Source: Pararge aegeria
Taxonomy: Eukaryota > Arthropoda > Insecta > Lepidoptera > Nymphalidae
Direction: 5' to 3'
Length of the DNA: 64,000 nucleotides
NCBI RefSeq assembly: GCF_905163445.1
Contig: NC_053200.1
Location: 12,152,001-12,216,000 of the forward strand
Shown here: in pieces, positions 25,201 through 37,200 of the stretch
Numbering within the stretch: the first letter of the stretch is position 1
Layout: every line of letters starts with the position of its first letter
The notes under the pieces: generated by a model
The model's database searches: none
The model's input: only the letters and a program-made list of their open reading frames with translations
What the model was told of the DNA's origin: nothing
Translations under genes and position numbers: made by a program

Positions 25201-28200
25201 GGAAGAAAAGAAAATCCATCTAGTTTTATAATAATTTATTTACAGTCACTTATGAACGTTAGGTACACTTCGTTGCTATGGATATACAGTCAGTCAGCTT
25301 ACTTCTAATGACCTACGTGTATTTTTGCATTGTTAATCAATATGCAAGAACACACTAGCGCCGTGAGTAACTAAATAGGTTACCTATACACATAGAAGTA
25401 TTTAAAGCGCAAAGCTTATATGTATTTATTATCTTCTTTTTCACAAAGGAAATCCCTTATTTGGCATAATATTTCATACTTATCAAATTTGGTTTAAAAC
25501 TCGTAAATACAATTGATTCTAATCAGATGGGAGGGTGGGTATATTGCCTTGTACTAATCTTTATTGACAGTTATTCTAAGCAGGGATTCCTATTTGAAAA
25601 AAAGACTTAACTTACAAACTACTTACACTAAATCAGTGTTTGGTTTGTATGGTCACCTTTTGGCCATCCAAGGATATCGGGCCGGCTGTCCATCTGCGGA
25701 CAATATTCCCCTTCTTACCGTAAGAGGTGCCAGTCAGAGACACCCAGGGTGCTGGATTTCCTATTGGCAAATAACTCCAAGGGTTGAATGGTTCATATAT
25801 TGGGGCGGGTTCAATTGGTACTATCGGTGCCTCTAGTGGTTCGTAAATAGGAGTTGCTATTGGAGCGATATGGGCGACTGGTTCAAATACCGGTGCAGCG
25901 ATTAGTGGCGCAGCGGCTGGCAGAGATACTGGATGCACGTTCGGTCGTGTTCGTTTAACTACGGCGTTGAAACCGTGGATGGAGTCGGCGACGTACTCGA
26001 CGATGCGTATGTTGCCATCTGGTTCGACCAATGAGTAAGCTCCTCTGACAACATCACCGTCTCTCGTCTCCCATTGGGCCTTGTTGTCGCCAGTGTGTGG
26101 ATCGTTTACAGCATAGTTGAATGAGTAGTTTGGATTCGGCTGTAATTCGACAACAAAAACTTTATTTATCTATCAAAGTTTACAAATACAAAGTACAAAA
26201 TTTTTGAAAATATCAGATATTATTATAACCTTTAAATGTTTTAATATAATTACAGAAGCACAGAGGAATTAAACTTAATGTTTGGTAAATTATGCACTAG
26301 TTATTGCGTACTTCGCTCGCATGGACATTTTGAGATGAAATGTTTTTGAACTACCACTGTGAAAAAAAAATGACAATCTCGTATCCTGTGAAAAACATAA
26401 ACACATCTATCCCACGGAAACCTTTCATTCAGGGTCAGAAAAACCCTTTGAGCTATTCCAGACAATATATTTTAAGTTTGTTGTGCGCTCTTCTTCGCTT
26501 TTGGAACCCTCGTAACTTTAGGTTTAAGTTGGCGAACGAAGTTATCACCATCCCCTTACAATTATGTAAACATATATGTATGAACGCTTCATAAATGCCT
26601 GTGATAGGCCTACATGAATAAATAATTTTAAAATTTGAATTTATGCCTATCTATGGTCTAAATTTCTTCCAGATGCGTTCAGCTTCAGCTGTGCTTGTTT
26701 GAGTAAGACACATCTTTCCAAGCTTTCCCATTTATAATATTTAAAAAGAAAACATATTTAGTCCAATTAGTAAGAACGAATTGACTAGAATTTTAAGTAA
26801 CTGTTTAGTACCTATATCTAAAACCTAGCTAAAAACTTTACTGATGCAAAAATACTCACAATACTCCCAACTGTAGCGTATGTTTCGTAAAGAGCAGGCG
26901 GATTAGCTACCGCAGCTGCTATGAGACAGAATACCTGAAAAGTTAAACATTAAGACTTTAGACTTTACTACATTTGGCTTACAACACAATCCATAGGTGC
27001 TCTATACACCAGTAGAGATCTTTGTCTACCAATTATCTCGTCCTGTAACAAATTTATAGGACGAGGAAATAGTAGACATAATTATTTCGTGACGCACATG
27101 TTAGCTCTACTGGTTGGACAAGATTTACACTCCTTGTAGGATATGTTTAGCGTCAATATCTATTCGCAAAGACGTGTCATTTTGTTGAGAAAGATTGTAG
27201 TGACTGTATTGAAACTAACAAATTATTGGAGCTATTTGCTATAGGAACAGTCTTAGCCCAATATCGAGACGTAATGAGGCTGATGTTTTTTTTTATTCGA
27301 CTACATGTAAACCTTTGACTGCAATCTCATCTGATAAGGGATGATGCAGTCTAAGATGGTAACGGGTTAACATGTTAGAGGGCTTGGGGGCTTTATGGTT
27401 GTTATATAAACTCATAACAATCAATCGGTAGGGTGATAACTAGCCACGGTCGAAGCCCCCCAAAATACAAACACGTAATTGTTATACTAGTAGCGCTTGC
27501 GATGAACCTTGTCTTCCCAGTCAAGATATTCAACAAATTGATATTTACCACCAAAATTGAGTTCATTTTACTGACGATGTACTCCAGTTAGCAATCGAAG
27601 TGCACTGTGCAATTGTCATCGCACACTAGTCCATTTATACTGCATTAATTATTCGACCTGGTCGCGCTCCGTTTTGTACTTTAGTTGCTTTTTTATATTG
27701 GCCATATACTGTGGTCCCAAGGTGCTCCCAAAAACAACACGTTCTTCAGTAATATTATACAAATTAGGTGCGTACCCGAACAACTGATGGAGTAGTCTAG
27801 ACAATGTTAATAATACCTGTGTATAATTATGTTGTCAATTTAAATAATAACTGTACCCATACAGGCAATCCAGTAAAAAGGGCATGGATCTCTCCCACAG
27901 TGAGAAGGGGTTTAGTTCGTCCACCACGCTGGCCTAGTGCAGATTGGTGGACTCCTCACACTTTTGAGAACATTATAGAGAACTCTCCGGCATGCGGGTT
28001 TCATTCACCGTTGAAGCAAAGGATATTTTAATTACTTAAAACCAGTGGCGTGCACTTCATACATGAAAAAAAGCACTGCATAACCTTAATTTTTTTTTAA
28101 ACTCATAAAGGGAAGGATTTTTTAATTTTATGCTATCTTCCTTCTTTATGCATACCCCGGTGAAAAACCCGGTGCACGCCACTGCTAAAAACGCACATAA

Positions 28201-31200
28201 CTTAGAAAGGTTAGAAGTACGTGTTTGGATTCGAACTCGGCTCCCTGTAAGTTCTATCTCCTATCCACTGGGCTATTACCGTTTCACCTTTGTATAGTTA
28301 CGCTAAAAATATAACCAAAAAACTAAACAATATGAACTAAGTGGTTACTCTTTTGTTAGTATATTAAAACTAAATCTAGTTCATATCAGCGTCATTTAAT
28401 GAAATGATTACAATCTCATAAAGATTTGTGTTGATATTGTTGCCGTTTTGTTTTAGAAGTATAATCGTTATTTTTAGAATGTCAAAGTATACCGCATTAA
28501 CTGTTATTAATAATAATGCTTTAAGCGATGGTAGTTTTATGGCTGTGTCCCCGCTCTCGCCTCGCGCAAGGGAGATAAATGACTAAATATTGTTGTTGGA
28601 AAACTATTGTTGTTGTTGTTGGCACTTCTCGGTAGCTAGATGGTTCTGCTGCTTCGGTTTAATGTGGTTTAGGGGTCTTCAACCTCTTTACATCTCCTTG
28701 AAGCGTGCCTTAATAATATTTTAGATTTTGTTTAGTTAACATCGCTATTTTTATTCAATTCAATTATTTTATTTGCATAATAAAACATGAAAATATTTTG
28801 TAGATATTTTAAGTCGTAATCTATGACATGCAAATCTTAGTTTTACACAAAAATATAAGTAGCAAATTCGAAAAATCATCGAATATACGTGACTATAAAA
28901 AGAAATGCCTATAATTTCACTCTATGGAATAATTATAATCATGGAAAGTCAATCGAAAATATCATATAAATTAAAATGTCACCAATACACACACGTCACA
29001 AATATCTTAGAACTCTCTTACCGAGTAATAATATTAATCAACCAACCAGCACGTAATTTTGCGTTGAATTTCAAAAATTGTAAATCTTAAATAGCTGTGG
29101 GCTAAAAACGTTTTCTCCAATTTATATTGAGTCTCTCTGACCCATATATCTCGTACAATTTGATTCTTATAACCCAGAAAACAAATACAAGTTCAAAAAT
29201 CTATTAAAGTGCAATTTTATGTATTTTAAATAAATTGCTGAAGGATTGAACTGAATAAATTATACTCGTAGTTAGAGCATGAGAATTCCTAAAACTATCA
29301 AAAATATTGGATATATTTTCATAAAAACTAACTACTCGTAGTTAAGAAGGAGTCGTTTATTCTCGAAAATGATTCTTTTGTTTTAGCACTTAAACTAAAA
29401 GATCGTAACGTGCAGAATTTCTAAGCAATAATTCTCAAATATTAGTGTTACATAATATGATAGACCTATTAACTTATCTATAGTAGGTATTCATGGTTGC
29501 TTCAGAAATCCAGTTTTTAATATTACTGGGAATTTTAGTTTACTTTTGTGGGTCAACCAAATCAAGTTTTGCTAACATTTTCAAATATAAATATAACAAT
29601 ATTTGAAATAAGCAAATCTTAAGAATAACGTCTTAAGATTTGCTTATTTCATTAATATTCGTCTATTCTATACTTTGAATGGTTAAGGTTTTTTTTTAAA
29701 TTCCATTACAAGCCCTTGAATGCAATCTCATTATAAAACCCGTACCACCAATCGGTTTCTACGTCGTATCGGCGGCACGACTTTGCTCTTAGGGTGGTAA
29801 CTAGCCACGGCCGGCACAGCTCCTGACTAGACCAGAGAAAATTAAAAATTCCCAAATTGCCCTTCCTTTTTAAAACCACAGTGCTCACAGATGTGCAAGG
29901 CAAATCGTCAAAAATTTGGTTAAGGTTTAATAAAACAGTTGTTTTCGTTTTTCTTGTCACTATTATTCAAACAATAGTAACAAAATATTCCTTATAAATA
30001 ATTAATCACATTCTACTCAATTAGTTACACTATTTAAAGTATTGGAAGACTAGAGAATTACGTACAACTAAGTTTATCTATAACTATATAAAGTATGGCA
30101 GCTGATTCTTATTAATCTAAATCAGGTTTTCTCTTGATGATGATTGTTTTGCCCACTAAGGAGATTGGCTTTGACCTCACTTTATACAGTTGTCCGTTCA
30201 CATACTTTCTGGTCACGATTCTCGCCATGGGTGCTTGACGTCCAGGCCCGTTGAGGGGAACCCAGCCACCGAATGAATGCGTCTTAGGATCCCATGGAAT
30301 ACTGCGACCAGTCACTGTAACCTTTGGAAGGCCTTCCGGCAAAGCTTCGGTTCCAAACCCGTAATTCAGTGGGTCTATCGAAGGGTTAACAGGGGGTAGG
30401 GGTAGAGGTAAAGGGCCAAAAAGAGGCGAAGCTTCCGATAAACTTGCTGCCAATTTTTGGACAATTGCATTGAATCCGCTGCTGAAGTCGTCAGTAGCAT
30501 ACTCCACTACTCGTAAATTTCCATGTGGCTCCAACTGAGAAGGGTAGGCTGCATTCAGCTGGTCTTCTCTGTATCCAAACTGTTCTTTGTCTCCATTATA
30601 GGACGTATCAATTGCGTGGTTGTATGCGTAGCGTTGGTAAACCTGAAAAATTTACATACATTAGTTGCAGAATATTTGAAGAAACTTCTAAAACCGCCTC
30701 TCTCTGACTATCACATCTGCACGGCTAACTGCATGTTACCTCCCCGGGGAAAGGATAAAATGTTATCTTCTCCCACAGCTTTATCAGCCGTCCGAGCTTT
30801 GATGCACATTTGGATAATTTAATATCCAATTAATAAACGCGGGTAAACTTCTCCTATTCCCTGGTGCCGTGCTATGGGAGGTGGACACGTTGATTTTATC
30901 CCTTGTCAGAGGATATCATCGGGGGGATATAATTCTCGTCTCCTGCCTATGTTAGCCGTGCGTAGCCGTGCCATGTGATATCTCTACACGTTACCCTGTA
31001 TTTTTTCTATAGCGATGGACGAGATAATGCGTAGACATAATTATTTCGTGGCACGCATGCTAGCCCTACTGGGATGCCTTTGTATTTTTAATTTTTGCGG
31101 GGTTCTCACAAACTTCATGTCAGTCCTTTGATTTTAATTATTGACTTTAATATGTATTTTCTACAATTAATCCTAGCAACTTACATCTTCTATAGCATTT

Positions 31201-34200
31201 TGTGTAGGCTTTCCCGAGATAGCCGCTGATAATGTTAAAAAGTAGAGGATCTGAAATATGACAAATACAATTAATTAATAAAGTTCATAACACAATATTA
31301 TTTGAGAAACTCGTGAAATTATTTAACAATATTAAAATCGCGACCAATGGTCAGTTCTCAAATTGATAATTGTATCAATTTTTAATACATAATCAGATAT
31401 TTACCGTTAGAATGTGATACATTTTAGCGTTCATCGTCGCCGGAGTAGAAAATGCACAATGATTGAAAGATTATTAAGCATCTACTTCTTATATGAATGA
31501 GTGTACACTACAGCTCGATACATCATCACTTGAAAAACCCGATTCACCTGTTAATGCGCGAGTTATTACATCCAACTTATTCATCTTAAATGCAGAAAAA
31601 ATACAAACGCTTTCGTTACATAGTATTACATTTGTATTTATGTAACTTTTAATTGATACTAACTCACGTGCGTACATCATAACTCATAGCTTTGATTTAG
31701 ATGCACGGAGCGTGGCGTGAAACGGAGCCGTAACTTCAATCTTTTTCAGTATGCAGTCTGTGGTCCAGGAGCCGTAATGCCAAACATAGCTGTGATGTAA
31801 TAATAAAATAATACATATTTTATACCAAGCGCAACGGAAATTCATCCTATAACAATCATTCCCAACAAACCTTTAACTTAGGCCTAAATTGTTTCGGTAC
31901 TAAAAGCTGGGGGTAAAGAAACAATTTCCAATTACCACATATTGTGAGAGATTGCTTTATTCGTGCCTCTGCCTATACATTACTTAACAGTGTTTATATT
32001 ATGTAATAAATAAACAAAACTTCAATAAAATAATTTATTTACAAGTTACATTGCCTCTTTAAATAGCACCTATTTTGGAGATAAAATTTCGTAGTCCGAT
32101 AAAAATTTCCAGGTGTTTGCTCACATAGCGGCATATTTTCTTTTCAGATCTATTTAATTAGGACGACGTTTATTTGCTTCTAATGACCTTGACCAATGCC
32201 GGCATATCCTTTATAATCCTTTACGTCGTACAGGCCCAGTCCTTTGTCTCCTAATAGTCCTTTTCCTATAAGACCTAAATCATAGCCTCCATACAGAGGA
32301 GCTAGTGGTAAAACCGGGGCTTTTATTTCAGGATAACCTCCATACAGACGTTCCGATAAAAGGGGATCTTTTATTGCAGAATAACCTCCATAAAGACGGG
32401 GTTCTGGTAAAATGGGACTTTTTATTGAAGGATAACCTCCATATAGACGGGGCTCAGCTAAAAGGGGACTTTTTAATGCAGGATAAGATGGATATAACGG
32501 TGCAGACAACCAGGGTTGCTTAACAATTGGACCTAGATAAGGTTCAGCGTATATGGGAGACTTATATCCTTGTATTATCGGTTCCTTTAGGATAGAAGCG
32601 GGGTTATAAATTGATTCTTTATAAATTGGAAGATAGGGTTCCTTTATGATCGGATAGGGGACGATAGGCTCTTTTATAATAGGAATGGGAATTATTGGCT
32701 CCTTAATAACTTCTTTTATAACTGAAGGCTCCGGTGATTTGTAGAGTGTCGAGTAAGACGATGCGTGACCACCAAGATAAGGTCCATTGAGAAGTGGAGC
32801 ACTAGCTAGTTTCTCTAGTCCAGCGACCGGTCCAATTGAAATGGGCGCTTCGGATTTGTACCCTATAATCGGTAGTGGCGCCTTGTATATCGGTGTTGAA
32901 ACTGGGTGCAGGTTAGGTCCAATGCGCTTAACCACAGCGTTGAAACCGGTCTTATCATCAGCTCTGTACTCCACGACGCGCAAGCTACCATCAGGTTCCA
33001 CCAAGGAATATGCGCCTGTTTCAAAAAATATGTAATAAAATAACACCATTAGCTAAAAATATTTAAAAAGAAGAATAAGGGATGTGCAGAATGAGAACGG
33101 AGTCATGGCCAGTACAATTTTCGTGCGTAGCCGTTGCGTCGCGACAATATTATGAAGCAATACGCGACAATGTGAATAAAAGACTGTAGAGGAGACTTCA
33201 AGCGCTGCCGTACACTTTTATAGTATCGAGTATTGTCGAGAGAGTCGCGGCGCGCGTCTGTCGCGTCGGCTGCTAGAGGCGCACAGAACCTTTAGTTTTA
33301 ATACTCATACCTGTTACGACATCACCATCACGTTTCTCCCATTGTGCTTTATTATCACCGGTGTGAGGGTCCCGTACGGCGTATTCAAAAGCGTATCTGG
33401 GATATGCCTGCAATGTACAATGCCAAGTTAGTTTTCGTTGTTACCTTCAGATTTAGCATAGGTATAATAGGTAGTTACATAGTAATCAACAGACGCATGG
33501 CCCGGTGCGTAAACTTCGGTGCCATATAACCCGTCAGCTTTGGAAGACGCTGACAGCGCAAGGAGGCATGTTATCTGCAACAACACGTTATGACGTCATC
33601 CAATGCATAGTTTATATTTATCTAGTTCCTGATGCTAACTCGGTTGTACATTACTAAAGTCGTGCCATCCCTCTCGAACATTTCGACAGAAGATATTGAA
33701 GACAAGGATGGCGCTATTTAACCTGTCAATTTCGTTTCGCCTAAAGCTGCCCGACAATTTGAATATTGACAATAATTTTAACCAATAAGTACGAAAACTC
33801 TTCAATATGCCCCGCGTGCAGGCCTTGCCAATATCTATGCATAATATTGTTAATAACATTGACGTGTGTGCGGGCAGCCTAAGTACAATCGTATTAGCAC
33901 AAGTGTTTTCGTTTAAAAAACTTCACACAAACCGCGGCAAGGCACTTCATTTTTTTTATTGGGGGACCCCGCCTGGCCTGTGGGGTGTCAAAAATGTACT
34001 GAATTATAATGAGCTACCCAACCAATTTATAGGTTTGTTTAAGACCTTCGAATCCCGTTGAACGGATGTTTTAGTTTTTCACGCGCGACCACCGACGTCT
34101 GTAATATCGAATACCTCGTGCTTGCATCAGGCTTCCTCATTTTCATAGAACCTTCAATAGGTGAAAACGAATAAATAATGCGTCCGAATTAGCTTGTCCG

Positions 34201-37200
34201 ATTTAGGCGCCAATATTTGTCTTGTCCGACATCCACTGCATAACATTTATATTCAGGCAATTAAGTATCTTTCTGTTTATAACCTTTAGATATTTTTCTA
34301 TTAGGTAATGGAGGTTTGGTGGGAGGGTTCGGCCGTGGTTAGTTACCACCCTACCGATAACACGCAAAAACATGACGTATGCGGCGTTACCTCGCTCTGA
34401 GGCGTTCCATTCAAGGCTTGAAGTGCAAGCGAGAGCGCGGAACGAGCGACAAAGAGGCACAGTCGGCCTCCGCGTTCGACATCTGTCTCTCTCCTACTTG
34501 AGTGAGCGATGCGTCCGCGTGGACAGCTTCTATACAATAATACATTTACATGTTTTCGGCAAGGATGAAGTGCAGTGAAAAGTGAATGTGGTGTCAATTG
34601 TTTATAGCAACGATAATATCTATCAAACAAATAAAATTAAAATTTTCTTTTGAAAAATGCAACCATTCCATCAGTATTTTTTTACGACGTTGTCACGTTC
34701 AACTATCGCCAGTAAGCTGACTTTACAGACAACAATTTTTTTTTAATAGTATTAATTGACGTACCAAGCAGATGTCCCACATGATGGCAAGTAGAAAGCC
34801 ATCCTACATCAGAGCAACACTTCGCAGGGCATGTTAGGAACACTTCCTGCAACGCGCTGTCTTGTGTCCATCAACCTGAGGCGTAGGTGTTAAGCCACAT
34901 GTGCCTGTAATTACACCGGCAACCACGCCCTTCAGACCGGAACACAGATATTACATCAATGCTGCTTTGCGGCAGAAATTAATAATCACTGAATGAGGGT
35001 TCTGTATCTTCTTAATTCTTTGGTCGTAACCTAACGTATCTATTTCAGATGCCAACATTCCCAACTCCTAATTTAGACATATGAATAACAATTAATAATA
35101 AGATGCAATGATGCGTGTCGAATCTGACGCAACGTATGCATATTCGTAAGTGAATATTCTGACGTTTTGCTCTAATTACGCCTGCGAGTAGCGTGTGCGT
35201 CGGGTAGGACGCGAATCGACGGTACACAAAATAAAGTATTAGCACGCGACGGATGCAAGGCAAATAATGACGGCGTGTTATATGTATTTTATATAACTAC
35301 TAGCGTGTTATACAAACGTCCTTTGCTCTTGAATTTGCCACTTGTGACCTTTTCGAACTGCAGCGTGTCGTATTTTTATATCTTTTATTGATCATAAAAC
35401 AGAACCGAAACACAATGCGCCATTGTAAGAAACAGTTTATGCAAGGGTAGCGAGTTCGCAAATAGTAACGACTATTGTACAACGAATAATATGAAAGAAG
35501 AATATTACGAAGTTAAGGTCAAAATTACCTTTATTCAAGTAGATGGGATTTATAATGCGTACATCTCATGATATCTGTACACGGCAGTGAGATGATGGCG
35601 ATAACCATATTCGTAAACTAAAAACTAAAGCTACAAATCAAATTGGATGCAGAAATTATAGCCGGATTTTAACGGACCCCTAATATTAATTAATAAAATA
35701 CATCATCATCATCTAACATAGCCTATAAAATTCCACAGCTGGACAAGAGGCTAGCAGTATAGAGGACGCTGCTGCAGTTTCTAGTTTATATTTCTTTAGT
35801 CGCCTCGTACGACATCCGCGGGTAGAGTAGGAATGGTGACAACCGAGTATTCTGATCTGCCGTCACGACAAGGCCTTTATATATAATAAATAATAAAATA
35901 ATAAATTTACTACGACAATACAAACATCGCCATCTAGCCACAAACTAAGCGTAGCTTGTGTTTATTTATTTATTTATTTATCAATATCCTTAGTATACTT
36001 ACAGCTAGCCAAAACGTATACTAAGTCATTTACAGATGTACATTACACAAATATTAGTTCATTTGTCTGAATATAATTTAGGAACTTAGCTAAACTTATA
36101 TTAAATATATCAATTTGTGTTATGGGTACTAAGGTAGCTGTTGAATATTTTTATGAATATAATACACATAAATACTTATAAAATACAGATTCATCAATAA
36201 CTATAAATCAGAAACACCCAGACACTGAAAAACAATCATGTTCATCACACAAACATTTTCCAGTTGTGGGAATCGAACCCACGGCTTAGGACTCAGTAAT
36301 AAATATTAAAAAAAGGAATTTAAAAAATCCAATGTTTTATGTTTCATAAAAACAAATCATTATCATTTTAAACTATAGCCGTCCACTGCTGGACATAGAT
36401 ACAATTACGTAATGTATATTAATGTTTAGGGTCGTGGCGTGCACAGGGTTTCCTACAAGGGTAGTTATAAAGCGGGTCGATGGCAAAAAATTGCAATAAT
36501 CTTCCTCCCAGACGAGTTATAGAAGCATTTTAGGGTAGGGTATGTATAGCTTGATGTGCACGCCACTGGTTATGGCGTTATTTGATGGGCAACTTTCCAC
36601 AGTGGCTTGCTAAATTTGGTGTCAACTAAGGTACAGAAAGGCTGTTATCACTTTGTTTTTATCTTAAATTATTGATCAACAATACGCTTAGTTGATGGTG
36701 ATTGGATTTTGTGTGAGACGGATGTTAATCGATCACCCGACATTTTCTCTTCGGTTAAAGTTACTTAAGCAGCTGATAAAGACCTATTTTGCAAGGACAT
36801 CTTCACTCCACGGTATTAAGCCGCATGTGTTTAGCAACTCCTTGCGACTCGCATGATATCGTCTTTCCACTTTAGTGGGGGTTACGAACAATGCGCTTCC
36901 ACCGCGGTGAAGCCACAGTGTGTTTGCTTCCACGATCTACAAAATATAATGTTTGCAATAGACTGTCACCCGATTAAATTGTTCCTATCTGAAAGTATTA
37001 TTATTAATTTCTACTATAGCAGAAGAAGAATAATTCGAAGGTAGACCAAATTTATTTAAACGTCGGCTGAAAATGCACACATTATATTAATATTACCCTT
37101 TTTATCAGCTTCTTTGAATTAGTGATATACGACGGCCGATTGGCGCAGTGGGCAGCAACCCTGCTTTCTGCCAAGGCTGTGGGTTCGATTCCCACAACTG

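Noticed and set aside
32305..32523. Plus-strand frame with DNLHTDVPIKGDLLLQ-like repeats
   Set aside because: It is the antisense of the LYGGY repeat region of CPR gene C.
34765..34782. Alternative exon 1 for CPR gene C (MWDICL, phase 0, GTACGT donor)
   Set aside because: The whole segment lies inside a repeat family also found at 42480; the exon at 33927-33950 has a better donor context and a TATA/initiator pair.
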